From Himantopus leucocephalus (lineage: Eukaryota > Chordata > Aves > Charadriiformes > Recurvirostridae): DNA of 64,000 nucleotides. The stretch spans positions 58,980,806 through 59,044,805 of the forward strand of contig RSEF01000001.1 in the NCBI GenBank assembly GCA_003993805.1, written 5' to 3'. Position numbers and translations under genes: made by a program. The notes under the pieces are model-generated. The model was not told the origin of the DNA and made no database searches. It worked only from the letters and a program-made list of their open reading frames with translations. This document shows, in pieces, positions 26,511-39,080 of the stretch. Every line of letters begins with the position of its first letter. Positions within the stretch are counted from its first letter, which is position 1.

Positions 26511-27804
26511 AGAAGCAGAAATCTGCTCAAGGGGGCTGGGGGGAACAACACCCACAAAGCACACATAAAATCTCAACTCAAAACAAACAAACAGCTCTAC
26601 GGTATCCCCTGAGCATCTAAGAAAAAGCCATTCCCCAGCATAGGGCTCCCCTCCCTCCAGTTTGCCTACTACAGGCTGTCCATACACATCAAGAGGTGCT
26701 CTGCAAAATGACACCACCCCACCCTTCCCTACAGCTTCCCAGAATCCATGGACACCTATTTCCTATTCCATGGGTGAATGAGTCAGCAAAAAAAAAAGAA
26801 AAATCAGTAGTAAATAAGCATTTATGTTGCACGGTGGTTTCAGATGGGCATGGAATGTCAGTACGGCACAAGAAGGACTTGAGATCTTTTTGCTTATTCA
26901 TCCATTTTCTAAAAAGACTAAGGTGACCCCAGTATAAAACTAGTGAGGAATATTGATCAAGTGCTCAGTGCTTTTTATTCCCTGATCTCCAGATGAGACT
27001 GCATTTAGGTATTCAGTGGTAGTTTGATAGGGACCCATTCTTCTACCTGGAAACCAGCCTGAGATCCACCAGCCTACTTCAGACGGAGAGACCTGTACCA
27101 CTGCCCCCACTACCCCAGGGCTTAAGAAACTGGCTGTCCCAAGGTACTAAAGATCGAGTACCTTACCCAGCCCCAGATTTCCAAATGCCATCTAAAGAGT
27201 AAATCTGACTCCTTCCCAATCCCATTCTTCCAGCCTAGGAGCCTTCAGACAAGGGAGGAAAGTGTTTCCATGTTGCAGAAAGTATGAGAGTCGGGTTTGT
27301 TTAACGTAAACTGTAGTGTGTTTATTTATTCAGTTAATCCAAATTTAGTTAAAAATGCCTGCCTCAGGCTAGAAATACTTGCCTTAGAAACAAGAGCATC
27401 CACAACGGTGACGGTGACGGTATCAATCAGCCCAAACACTCTTGGCCCATCCTCTCTCTCCACATTGTCACCTCGGCCAAGCTATGGCAGAAAATCAGGG
27501 CTTTTCATACAGTCAGCAAAGTCAGGAGCCCCTTCACAGGGAGGGATAAGACCACCCTGCAGAGCGTTGGGTCTTTTCTTCAGGTGGAGGCGGAAGCCTG
27601 CATGCCTCCTGCTACCCATTACTTAACTTGTGCACAGCAGTAGGAAGAAGAGAAAAAGCAGTTTCTAAGGTAACCGCGCACCCAGCACTTCGGGCTGTGC
27701 AGGAGACAGCCGGCTGCTGGGAACAGCTGGGAGGCAGTGGACAGTGCACAGGTGAGTGCTGTCTGTTGTGCCATTCGCCGAAACGGAGGGAAGAAGCAGT
27801 CGCT

Positions 27805-27904
27805 NNNNNNNNNNNNNNNNNNNNNNNNNNNNNNNNNNNNNNNNNNNNNNNNNNNNNNNNNNNNNNNNNNNNNNNNNNNNNNNNNNNNNNNNNNNNNNNN
27901 NNNN
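27805..27904. other. Assembly gap, 100 N
   Basis: Exactly 100 Ns, the usual placeholder for a gap of unknown size. The flanks (…GCAGTCGCT and AATGTTTAC…) show no repeat that would explain it. Confidence 0.98.
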
Positions 27905-29279
27905 AATGTTTACATGCCTTTGTTCAGCAAGCCAACTCTCCACAGCTGTCCCCCGCAAGAAGGCCCATGCACCACCGGGGAGGCATGATGCTGTGCCCAG
28001 TTGACCGAGGTGGAGGCCCCACAGGGGCCATGCTCCAGCAACCCCATCCTGCTGGGACTGAGATACGGGTCAGTGAGGTGGCCAGGGTCTCCGCAAGGTT
28101 GATGCTGTGCCATCCTCTCTCCGCACGCAGGTGCAATGAAACCCTCTTGGAGCACACCAGCGTGGAGGCTCGCTGCAAATCCCACAGCATTTTCTTCCTC
28201 CTCCACCCAGGTTTGGAAAGCTGCCCATCACCCCAGCTGCCTGTCTCCTTCCCCACAGTCCCACACCACAGCTCTGGCTCCCAAGAAATATTTTTAACCC
28301 TTGTAGCCTGGCCTTCTCCAGGGCTCAGCTACCATGGTGGCAAGAGACAAGGAGGGGTCTGCACAGACAAAGCAGCTCCATCCCAGAGCTGAGGTGGGGA
28401 CAGAGCCTCGTGGCAACATGGCTGAGAGATCTCCAGGTCAAGCCAAGGGCTGTCCTCTCCTACTGGGTGATGTGGCCAGTCCCCAGGACAGCTAATGAGA
28501 GTTAGTCATAGGAGGAGTTTCAAACCCGCTAGGGCTGAAATGAGATAGCCGAGGTACCTAGAGATGGGGATCCACTGGTGTGAGCTGAGGCTCCTAAGTG
28601 GCATGAACCAAGATGCAGGTCAGCGTAGGGTGTTCTCAGGCCAGGTCATTCTGCACCCATGTTTTACGTGCATTTGGGACAAGGCACTGAGCACCAACAG
28701 CCCAAAGGGAGACTCGTCTCCGGCTACGACCAAGCACAAGGTGGACGCAGTTTGGTGCCATCTCCAGGGGAGGCCACCCAAACCACAGCCTGCCCAGGCT
28801 GGAAGGGGTTTTGGACCCTGCTCCAGGGCTGAGGCTTTTGGCTGTTGCTGTCATGAGAGTTTGGTCTGAGCCCAGCTGAGGAAAAGCTCAGTGCTGGGAC
28901 ATAAAGCAGCACTGATGTGAGCACGGAGCAGGGGCTGCAAGGGATGGCATGAGCAGAGAGGAGCCTGTGCGCAGAGCCCAGACCAGGGAGGGAGAGGGAG
29001 GCACGTGTGTGCACATGTGTGTGCTGTGGGGCTGCATACGGGGGATAGGCCAGTGCCCCAAGCATGAAGGAACCTCTGTAAACAAGTGTGTGGGTGAGTG
29101 AGTGTGCCTGGGGCACACACAGGAGAGGATGCAACAGCCCCGATGGCTTGTAAACTAAAGCAACCACAGCCTTCCTCATGCACAGGCTACGTGGCCCCAC
29201 AGAAACCCCTTTTGTGATGCACAGCCCTGAGCATCAACACTCCTGGCTGGAAAAGTCTCCTTTAACATCTGCAGCATAT

Positions 29280-29312
29280 GGGGGGGGTGTGGGGGGGGTG
29301 TGTGTATGTGTG
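29280..29312 (+). repeat. G-run / (GT)n repeat with quadruplex potential
   Basis: G8 (29280-29287), TGT, G8 (29291-29298), then TG/TA dinucleotides to about 29312. The two octaguanine runs and a GT tail could support G-quadruplex or Z-DNA formation. Confidence 0.9.
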
Positions 29313-29639
29313 CAAGCTAGACCCAGGTGTGAACCCTCGTGTGTGTGGATGCATTCAGGGTAGGTACAGGTACACAACACACACAGATGTTCTGTGGCAG
29401 TGAGTGAAAGCCCAGACGCTTATTTCTGAGCCCATCCTGTAAAACGTGGGCAGCAGAGCCTCTGCCCGTGCAGTACACGGGAGCACCTCAGCCAGCTGGC
29501 AGCCCCACCTTGTGCTGCAGCCAGCACCAACGCAGCCTTGCCTGATATTGAAACCATTACTCTTCACCAGTCTCTCGCCCTGTGCTGCCTCTTCATCCCC
29601 AAGAAGCTTGGAGCTAAAATTATACACCCGAATAATTAT

Positions 29640-29800
29640 TCTGTGGCTTGAAAACAATCTCCCTCCCCACCCTTTTCTTTGACGTGTGTGTTTAATATCA
29701 AATTATTTATAACCCAGCCTTGCGGTCAAGCTTTTAATGAAAGAGCTGCCAGAGACTTTTAAAAGCATCGTATTCACTCGACTGGCCACATTATGCTGAG
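29640..29800. other. Candidate conserved noncoding element
   Basis: Contains GTTTAATATCAAATTATTTATAACC, AGCTTTTAATGAAAGAG, TTTTAAAAGCATCG and GGCCACATTATGC in unique sequence. TTTATAAC/TTTTAATG motifs resemble HOX/CDX sites and AATATCAAATTA resembles a compound homeodomain site. It lies about 140 bp upstream of the possible exon at 29941. Confidence 0.23.
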
Positions 29801-29940
29801 TAAGGGCTGCAGGGGCTGTAAGGAGTCTTGCTGCTGAAAATCCCCCCAGTCCATGTGCGCACGTGTTTTACTCACTCACACTGCCTCTTGTTCTCTCCAT
29901 GTCGTTTGTTCTGTCTCTCCTTCTCCCTTCCCCTATCTAG

Positions 29941-30000
29941 ATCTGCAGTCTCCGCCTGGCTATCGTGAAATTACTGGCAGCACTCATGTCTACAAATAAA
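29941..30000 (+). other. Possible terminal coding exon with strong 3' splice site
   Basis: A candidate branch region (TTTACTCACTCAC, about 29868) is followed by about 50 bases of nearly pure pyrimidine and CCCCTATCTAG at 29930-29940. The downstream frame CTG CAG TCT CCG CCT GGC… gives an 18-residue peptide ending …GSTHVYK before TAA at 29998-30000. An alternative frame stays open for about 48 codons. I do not recognise the peptide. The acceptor is convincing as a sequence, but a whole gene structure is not visible, so this may be an exon of a gene lying mainly outside the window or mere chance. Confidence 0.15.
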
Positions 30001-31670
30001 AGAATGATTAAACAGAGATTCTTCAATGCCACATGGATTTTTCCTTCACTAGGATTACGCATAACCAAAGTGAGGTCAAATAAATGAAGGAACAGATCCT
30101 CTAACGCTCCCTCCTTCCTTCCTCAGCTTTATCTGCTTCTTTTCGCCGCACTAACCTTTTTCTTCTTGAAGTATATATGCACATATACATATTCCTCTCC
30201 CCCTTCAGTATGAAATATTGATGAATTCTGCTCCCCTAAATGAAGGTTTGTTGGAGAAGAAGCCTGCAGTTCATCTTCAGAGCAGGAGGAATGCAAATGT
30301 GTTGAAATCCTGGGAGGGATGGGACAACGAAATACAAGGGCTGCTGCAGCAGCTGCCAGATCATGTTTGATTCTGCGCACAGGCACAGACAGTAGCAGGG
30401 CAGGAAAGCTGCCCCGAGCAGTGCCGACCCTCCTAGTTCCCCAAGCAAGAGGCAGAAACACGCTGCCCAAGTAGGAAGCTTATTTGCACAGAAGATATGC
30501 CTTGAATTATGGGGGAGGGCCAAGCTACTCTTAGCACAGATGTAAATCTGTGGCTACTGGAGCTAAAAGGGAGTTATTCCAGATTTATGCTTCCGTCAGG
30601 GGGGTTTATACATGTAGTTTTCCACAGTGCCTTCTGCCATCCCAGGCACCGCTGCACATGTCCAAGTTTCATGGGCTCTGGCAGGAATAAAACATGAACA
30701 ACAACTTGGTAATGAATCCCCTCTGGGTCTAATGTAAAAGACCTGTCCCCAAGGGATCTGAGGACTTGGAAGAAAAAAACTAACAATAACTCATAACATT
30801 TAGGGAGCTGCGCTTATCTTTGCATTCTCCAAGGAACAAATTGATGATGTCTGTTCATCTCGGTACATAATTGGGCCCCAAGCGCTGAGTGAGGAACATC
30901 AAAGAGGTGAAGATTGTGCACAGACCTCCAAGTGAAGTGCTGTGGCTATTCCTGATCATTTTGCATTCAGGTAGGAAAAGATGGAGCTAGAAGGCCTCTT
31001 GAGTCCCTGCATACAGAGGTCACAGACCACAGCCTTTGCCCAAAAAAGAGCCACTCACCCCCTTGTATGTGCTCTCTCAACTCCTGCATCTGAGGAGGTA
31101 ACCTATGTTCTCCATCAGGGTCTGAGTGGTCAGGATCAGGCAAGATGGTGGTGAGGAAAGGCACAAGTGAGAAGGGATCAGGTCCTAAAAGGCTTTTCCC
31201 AGTCCTCCAAGTCACTAAAGCATCCTGGTTTTCCCCAGATATGAAGGCCTCTCCAGATCCAGAGAGGAGCATAACAAGAATTTCCCAAGCTCTAATGCTA
31301 TCAAGCCCATGAAATTAGTGCTGCACCAGCACCTCTAAACCTCACTATTCTCTGCATTAACTGTCTACATTTTTAAGTGATTAAAGACCTTGGAAAATCT
31401 CCCTGCAAATCCCTCAGCCAGAAGCCAAACCCAGTGAAGCCAAACATGAGCAACAGCAGCCAACCCGATGCTTGCCCATGTTGCAGCTGCATGCCTGAAG
31501 CGGCCCTACCAATCCCACTGCTGTGCTCCCCGTCCCAAAAGCCACAGCATCTCTGCTGGCCTTGCAGCCACTTACCAGAGCCAGCTGTACCAGGGGATTT
31601 ATGAAGGTTCCCATGAGCTCTGCTCAGCATCTCACGCTCCCTGGCCACAGCCAGCCCAAGGAAAGGACTA

Positions 31671-31732
31671 TAAATCCCATTTCACAGATGAGAGGAGTGA
31701 AGCATGGAGAGGTGGATGATTTCACAGTCAAA
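31671..31732 (+). repeat. MIR-like ancient SINE fragment
   Basis: ATAAATCCCATTTCACAGATG, AGAGGAGTGAAGCATGGAGAGG and GATTTCACAGTCA follow the MIR 3' half order: TTATCCCCATTTTACAGATGAGG, ACTGAGGC(A/T)CAGAGAGG, and GGTCACACAG. About 60 bases align by eye. Confidence 0.5.
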
Positions 31733-31984
31733 TCCCCCATCCAGATGCCTTCTACCTTGGCTCCCCAACTCTTCCCAAATCCCTTTGAGCAACCCAGACC
31801 CCTTACACTGTGCTGGTTCCACACTACGGCCTGTAGCAGCAGAGGGTACCCATTGCTCCCCCTCCTTCTCCTCTGTGTACTGCCAGCTGAATGCTTTATT
31901 TTTTTGCCCAGTTCAGAAGGCAGCTTCACGCATCCCACTGTGTGGCTTATCTTCTGCAATTAGCACTTCCCACCATATCTGATA

Positions 31985-32130
31985 GGAGAGAAAGGCTCAG
32001 CTGCCCCTGATTAATTGTCGAGTATTTGCTTTCTTTTCCACTTCTGTGGCCTGGAATTAATTAGTTTATCCCTCTTATTTCTTTCATGGGCCACAGCGTT
32101 CTCCTTTTTTGTGCAATTATATATAATAGC
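31985..32130. other. Candidate conserved noncoding element
   Basis: Unique block with CCTGATTAATTGTCGAG, GGAATTAATTAGTTTATCCC and GCAATTATATATAATAGC. It has three paired homeodomain-type TAATTA/ATTAATT motifs in 130 bp and a GATA core (TTATC). No reading frame or repeat explains it. By-eye inference. Confidence 0.28.
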
Positions 32131-35100
32131 AACGCTTGAAATCCCCTGGGGAACAGTTGAGAGAGGCTCTCAATGGGGAGGAAAGGAGCCTGAAAGCAGG
32201 GAGATTACTAAAGGTCATATGCCCTACAGCTTCCCTGTGGTCTTAAAATATATACTATCCTCTGACTCCAGCACAAATCCCTTCCCCTCGCCACCTGCCT
32301 TGCTGCCTTCTCCAGGCTTTTCAGTGAGTTAATGTCTGAACAGCAGGAAAAGCTTGCAGACCTAAATCCCAAGTGTGAGCAAAAGATGCAAAGCAAGGGC
32401 CCCCTTTAGCTGGACACCTTCAGGTGTTGCAGAAAACATAGATGTCACAGCCCAGCAGGGACAGTCTAGCAATACTTACCTGGCCCCTATAAGCCACGTG
32501 GCAACAGGAATATTTGCTTGAATTTGAAGGAGATGCTACAGCTTAGATGCATCAGCTAAACACTCCATCTCTGGCTGAGGAGGATTGCTCCTGTAGTCCC
32601 CTCAAAAGCCATCTGACAGGATCCTGCTGACTTGGGGAAAAGGAGAGAAGAGGGTTTCTGAGAGCAAAGCAAGCAGAGCATGCTCCCTTGCAAACGTGGG
32701 TGGCACTGGAACCAGTGCTCACATCACAGTTCTGCTTTCCTGATCAGTAGTGTAAATCAGGAGTAAATGAGTATGAAAGCACTGTTACTGAAAGCAATCC
32801 TTGCTCCTTTGGCCAAAAGGAGAGGACATTTCTGCTATTCTTTATTGAGTCTCTCCAAGCCAGGCCTTGGCTAGAAACTACAGCCCTCAGGGAACGGTAT
32901 GTGGGGCAGCCCTCCACCTCGCACAGGGGAAAATGAAAGCAGCTGGGAAGGGGCGAGACAGGACTTCATCTAATTCCTGAACTGTTGGCGGTAGATCCAT
33001 TTAAGCCCTTATTTACTGAAGTTTGTAGACCCATAATTGTCATCTTCCTTCTTCTCTCATTCACACCCCTCATTAAGCAATTTGATCTTTACAGTCTAAA
33101 ACGCTTGGGCCACCTCACTTACTGCATTTCTCTTTAAGCTGGGACGTGATGTGCCAGGTGGCTGTGTTTGACCCAACGTAGTCTGAGTTTCAGGGTGCTT
33201 TTCAGGTGTCAGGGTTCCTGTGCATGAAAATTTCAGTGGTGTCTAACTGGTAGGTGTGGCAGCCACGGTGCTGCCCCCAGCTCTCAGGCTGTCAGTATGA
33301 CAGTGGCCTCACCCGGGGGTGGGGAGGGAGGGATTCCGGGGCACTTACACAGCCAAAAATTTGGCAGGCGCTTGTTTTCCCACCGCAATACCTGCAGAGC
33401 TAAAGCTGTTCAGCTTTGAGTCAGAGAACAGACAGCAGGTTGACTCTTCATGGGTGTTTGCAGGGAGATGGGGTGATGGGGCAAGACAGTGTGCCTAAGA
33501 GACCCTGGCATCCCGCTCTTTGGATTGGCATTTCTCTCCCCTTGCTCTCCTGCCTATTCAGCTCTACCTTCATTTGGCTGTCTTAATTATTACCAGTGCC
33601 CAATTGTCTCCCCTGCAATCATTTTGGGTAGACTAATAAATAAAGGTGATAAACGTGTGGAAGGTGAAGGCTGTGCATTGCTCAGGCTGCAAATCAAGAA
33701 GCGGCTGAGGACTGCAGCTGGGCTAGCATGGCCTCTCCTGCAGCTCTCCTCCACTTCCTTTCTCTCCTTTTACCTCTCCTGACTTGCAGCTCTGCCTGTT
33801 CTGCATCACGGACCCCTCTGAACTTGCTCTGCAGGCAGGGTGTGAACAGAGCGCGGCCATGCCTGGGAGTCTATAACTTGGCAGTGATGTGTGCTTGTGT
33901 GTCAGGGAGGGGGAAATGGGTCTGGGGCTGGCCACGCACACAGCACGGAGCTAGGAGATGCAAGCCTGCTAGGTATATTACACACACGCTTACACCCCTA
34001 TTATTGGAATCGCCGTCTGGACCCTTCATTATACCGCATGCTCCAGAGAGCATCTGCTGAGCAAAAGGCATTAACATACAAGAAGGAGGGAGCTTGCTTT
34101 AAAGCAACTGTATGTATCCATCCGGAGCGTGTACCACAGTTGGCGAGTCGTTTCAGGGGAAATGGCTGCATGTCTGTGCTTGGGAAGGCGTCTAGCTTGG
34201 CACTGGTGGGCTCTGCCTTGATTCAGCATGGTGTTGAATTCAGCCATTTCTCTGCTCACAGAATCAAAAGGACATAAACCACCCACAACCGTTTCCCTTT
34301 TCCGTTTTTCTGGAAGAGGACAACGCGAGGTAGTTTCTTGCCTTACTCTAGAGGGAGTATTTTCTGGTCCTGGCGCTGTGGGGCATGGCTGGAGAAGATG
34401 GGTCTATATATGGGGAGAGCGAGTTGTGCAAGTGGTCTGCTGAGGGGTCAAACACAGCTTCTGTTCCGCAGTGATCTGCACGTTGGAGTCCCCAGCAGCA
34501 GGCACAGAGGAGACCCTTTTACCTCCCTGCGTGAATTCCCATTTATCCCTGAAGTTCTTGGACTGGTGTCCTGGTTCTGCTCCTTTGACAGCTGCATTCC
34601 CCAGCCACGCTCTGCTGGTGTAAAATGGCCAATCTGCCTTTACTTGGACAGTGCTGCAGTCATTTACACCTCCTGAACCTCTCTCTCCTTCGTAATTAGG
34701 GGTGTAACTGACCTCATATGAAGAGCTCTGCATGGCCTTAAATGGCAGGACTGCAAAACCGAGAAGGCTTTCCACCCCCTGCACCTACAATATGATTCAT
34801 GCACATGCACTGAGCATCATCCTTTGTTTAACCTTGCAATAATCTACAGCTTTACTAAGGTGGCGCTCACAGAGGTGACTTGAAAGCAAACCGATACACA
34901 TCTCTCTCAAATTACTTGGTAAAGCTTTTAGCTTTCTATCACTTTGCTCTGAGTAACAGCAGACAGGGAAGATATGCACATGAAATGGCATATGAATGAC
35001 ATGGAAAGCCAAGTGCCTGCTCATGACAGCTCATTCAGGTTTGCAGAAACAGAGCCCAGAGGCACATGCATTTCTGCATGCCCAGTTCTGCACTGGCACT

Positions 35101-36757
35101 CGCAATTGCTGAGCTGTCTGTACAAACCAAGCTTTTTACATGGGCAAACTGATATTTATTCAGCCTCATTTGAATGCAAAGCTGCCATCCTTATACACAT
35201 AAAGTAAGCATGCAACTCCTCACAAACTACCCCCAGTGATGATGGAGTGCACTCCCAACATTCCTGACAGCAAAGTCCGGGGATTTCAGTGTTGGGCGCT
35301 GCTCAAGAAGGAGCTTAGCATCTCATCAGATTCCAGTTTGCTGTTACACACTGGCTACCTCAAATTCTCCCTGCTGGTTTCCATGCAAAGTGTTATTTTT
35401 GCTTCCTTCTGTACATGTCTTTGCTGGGTTTCCAGACATTATTAAGCATCTGTCACACTCCACCCCAGAGGTAGCTGCATTTCAGCTGTGGCTGAATGAT
35501 AGCTGTGTACGTAGTCTGCAAAGCATTTAGTGATTCTTCAAGATGACAGGCACTGGGGATGTCAGTCATTTTCATTAACATAAATAAGATATGTTTCATT
35601 TTAGTCACTCTAAAATCATTGAGTCATTTATTGATGTCTCAGTAATTTATGAGCCCTGTGTCTTGGCTGGAAACCTACCAGTGTGACTGTTTGCAGTAAG
35701 AAATGGGCACAGCACAGAGACAGATCTTTGTTCAGCTGAAGATCAACTATTTCTTTCCCGGGTCAAAGTGTTAAACAGACTGGGGTGATGAGGCTTGGGA
35801 GCCTTTCACCTGCAGTTCATACAGTTAGTGGCAAAATGCTTTTACTATAGTGCCCATTGAGAAATGGGCCGGTCATTTCTCACATTCCTGTTGGCGCAAT
35901 GGCTTATCATGGGCGTCCAAAAACTGGATCCAATTCCCCTTTTTGCTGGCAACCCTAGCCCAGAAGGCAAAGGATCCATTAGGACAAAGCATGAACTTCC
36001 TTCCTGCTCCTAGAAATGGTCAACCAGGAGGAGACGTGCACGTTATGTTTGCTCTGCTGCAGCCGAAGCTTTTATCTGGAAGGGTGATGAAAGAGAAGTG
36101 TGGATCTCCTGGGGTGTCAGTCAAGTACTCTCATCAGATTAATTTCAGACAAAAATTTTATCAGGCAAGAGACCTGTGTGGGTTCAGATGGGCTCTGGAG
36201 AGGCATCCAGATATTCTGTTGATGACACAAACCAAAATGGGGTGCCAGCTCATCACAGACCAGAGAGAAGAGGAGCCCTGTATCCTCAACACCACCTCAC
36301 CAGCTCCCAGCCCAGTGTGGAATGGAAGATTTGTTCAAAAAACATGTCCAGGCTCTGCATCTCTTGCAAGATATCTGTGCTGGCCTCCCTCTGCCACGTG
36401 TTTCAGATCCTCTCTGCTCTCAGAAATGCCCAGCAAGGGTGACAATGAAGCCAGTGGGGAGAAGCCGGGGAAGGGGGGGAGGAATTATGACCTGTACAAG
36501 GGTCACCCAGGCTAACTGCAACGCTGCTGGTAAAGAGGTGCACACAACCACTCCACCTCTGGCCATGAATTTTTCTTGGAGCAGGAGGAAAAGGAGAGGA
36601 AGACTGGTGGAGGGTGCCCAGAGCTCACACTGACGTTTCTCTCTTCCCCATAATCTCACCTCTCTGGCACCTGACTGCTGGGAGAGAGGGAGCTTCAAAA
36701 AGGGTGTTCATCAAGCCCAGCAAGGGGGAAAAAAAAGCAACCCAAAGCCCAAACAAA

Positions 36758-36896
36758 CTTCTGTCTATGTTTGTCTCCTCTCACCCCTATTCCTTCCCTT
36801 TTCCTTTTTCCTCCTGTTTCTATCATGTTCTCTTCTCTCCTGCCTCTCTTACTTTCTCTCCCCATCCATTCCTACCTCTCCCAATCCTCTTCCAGA
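36758..36896 (+). repeat. 140-bp polypyrimidine tract ending in CAG
   Basis: From about 36758 to 36893 the + strand is mostly C and T, with scattered ATG, and it ends CCTCTTCCAG at 36896. It could be a simple-repeat-derived mirror tract (triplex-prone) or the pyrimidine tract of a 3' splice site. The downstream sequence shows no coding signal I recognise. Confidence 0.7.
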
Positions 36897-37126
36897 TGTT
36901 TTCACGTTCACAGGGCCACAAAGGCATTTGGCTCCCTTAAACTCTACTTTTAAACAGGCAGCAGCAGTGTTTCAGTGGCCAGTCAGAGGGTCTTTGGCAC
37001 CAGACTGCTCTGTGCCACATCACCTCTTCCCACAGCAGCTAGGAACACCCTCAGCCCTGCACTCACCTGGGGACCCTTGGCCCTGGAGTAGAAAGAGGAG
37101 ACGGTCCTGACCTCACTGCAGAGTTG

Positions 37127-37165
37127 CATCACACCCAGGGGTGATGCTTTTCAGAAAGCATCACC
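37127..37165 (+). repeat. Mutually exclusive hairpins (3-way repeat)
   Basis: GGTGATGCTTT (37140-37150) pairs perfectly with AAAGCATCACC (37155-37165) around a 4-nt TCAG loop. An upstream GCATCAC (37127-37133) can instead pair with GTGATGC (37141-37147). Two direct copies of GCATCAC therefore compete for one inverted copy. No element family recognised. Confidence 0.8.
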
Positions 37166-37781
37166 AAGAGTTGCCACTCACAACCTCTGACACCAGGTGG
37201 TCCTTGGTTCCCTCCAGCTACGGAATCAAGCCCACATGGATGGCCCATGTGCAGGCTAGAGATGCTCAGGCACTGCTCCATCTTACAACTGAGAGCCATC
37301 TGGAGCCTCTAGAGCCCTGACTTTCCCCAGGGGTTCATACTCCAAAGCTTAAAGACCCCCCTCCTCCTTGCTCACACCTGAATGTCACCTCTTGGGATGC
37401 AAAACCAATGCTTAAGGCTGGAATTTGTCAATTCTGCATTTGTTGATTTGTCACTCAGGAATGTTAATGATCTCCCTGCATGGCCCACAGCCTTCAGAGG
37501 TAAAACAGCTTATCTGGAACATTAGGACTTCCATTGATTTACTTTTAGTGCTTCCAGACAGTAAAGTTCTCTTGGTTTTGACCAGCTAATTGTATTTTCC
37601 AAAGGGGTTTTCTCTGCCTATCTGTTACGTGGCAGTGGGATGGTGAGGGTCTAGCCGGATGGGCTCACACACTGGTGGGACGACTGGCAGACTGGTAGAC
37701 AGGCTGTGGTGGGAGCCATTTGATTTCAACAAACGGCACAGCTTTCAATCCAGTTAAAGCACACAACATGGTAGGTCCAGG

Positions 37782-37819
37782 TGACTGCTGCAGATCTCTC
37801 TGCAAAAGTGCAGCAGTCA
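37782..37819 (+). repeat. Perfect 11-bp inverted repeat, 16-nt loop
   Basis: TGACTGCTGCA (37782-37792) is the exact reverse complement of TGCAGCAGTCA (37809-37819). The 38-nt hairpin is shorter than a typical pre-miRNA. A further partial copy AGCAGTC follows at about 37824. Confidence 0.75.
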
Positions 37820-39080
37820 GTAGAGCAGTCCCTTGCTTTTGTTTGAATAAAAAAAGATCCTTTGCAAGCTATCTGGTCTGCTAACTCTAGCAGAAACACA
37901 GTTACATCTGGTGGCACTGGAGCAATAGCACAGCAAGTCTGGCTGTATCAAGCTTCTCTGGCCAGTGGAAAAGCTGTGCAGATGCACCTTCATGGTGATG
38001 ATAGCTGAGATGTTTTATCACCCATCTGCGATGGGCTATTAACATCCACACAATTAGTTACTGTAGCCCAACGATGAGCAGTAACAGAAGATGCTGTGGT
38101 ATCTCTACTGCACATTAATATCTGCCCTTCATCAAATAAAGCTGCCCCTCTGCGTGAAGGCGATGTATTATATATAACACTGCCAGATGAGTTTTCCCTG
38201 GCATCTGAAAGGCAGAAATGCAAGCAAAGCACAGACATACAGCCCAGCACAGGAATGCACATCACTACATCACTAAATTGTTAAAGGCATGTCTAAACTT
38301 GTCACAGATGGGATACTTCTCTGAACCCAGGCATTATTGCTTTCTGAATACTTTACCCCATCACAAGATTTACTGAAACTCTTTCTCACTGAGCACAACA
38401 CAGAAACAAGAGCTGACATTTGAAAGCTGAGGCAGTTGTCTAAATGTGAAAGACAATAAATCTATACCAAGTCAAAAGGCCAGAATGATCTTAGGGTAGC
38501 TGAAAAAGGGTATCTCTAGGCCAATCTCCAGATGGGAATCCAGACCAACCCCTGTTGAGCTGCCACTGTAGCTGCTTGTCACTTCAGACCTTTTGTTTTA
38601 TTTTTTGAATGTGTTCTTAGTGTAATTTTTCTACAGCCCCTTTGAACAGCTTCCACTGAAACTCCACAGATCTCTTGATGTGTTTGGAGTCCAGCTTCAG
38701 CTCGCAGGGTGAAAAAGGTGCGTGTCAAACCTCCAAAGCTCTGGGAGGCAGGAGGAGGTGGGAATCTGCCCCCCAGGTCTCCTGCCATGCCTAGCACACA
38801 GCATCAGGGTCTCTGTCCCTCCATGACCACTTGCAAAGATGAAGAGACTGGCCTCAGGACTGTGGCTTCTTCCTCTTTTCTGGAACATGTGTCAATGTAT
38901 TTGGGGGGTAGAGAGGAGAGAGAGCCCTGCCATCCACGTTAACAGTGACTCAATGTGTTATTTCTGGCAGCTATTCCACAAGGGTTTTTTCTACTTTAAA
39001 ATTCAAGAGCCCAAGAAGGCTACTCAGGGGTAGACCCCAGGATGCTAAAACCTGGAACTCAGAGCCATACACAACTGTAT

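Larger units (their letters stand above)
19027..27804. other. Noncoding stretch, no gene recognised
   Basis: No gene could be supported. A 221-codon frame at 24051-24716 (-) runs antisense through a MIR-like fragment and shows no domain. The interval 22000-22310 is a strongly AT-rich patch without recognisable repeat structure. A T-rich tract precedes a possible small exon at 25268-25310 (listed separately). The remainder is unremarkable unique DNA with occasional GA- or CT-rich runs. Confidence 0.5.

Noticed and set aside
27628..28392. 254-codon + strand open frame
   Set aside because: It is only open because it runs through 100 Ns; the two real halves show no homology.
33728..34060. Frame starting with a signal-peptide-like leucine-rich stretch
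   Set aside because: The hydrophobic run comes from CT-rich DNA; no mature domain, no conserved cysteines pattern and no splice context.
35850..36515. 221-codon + strand open frame
   Set aside because: No domain, signal peptide, membrane segment or family resemblance; composition matches its surroundings. Chance frame.
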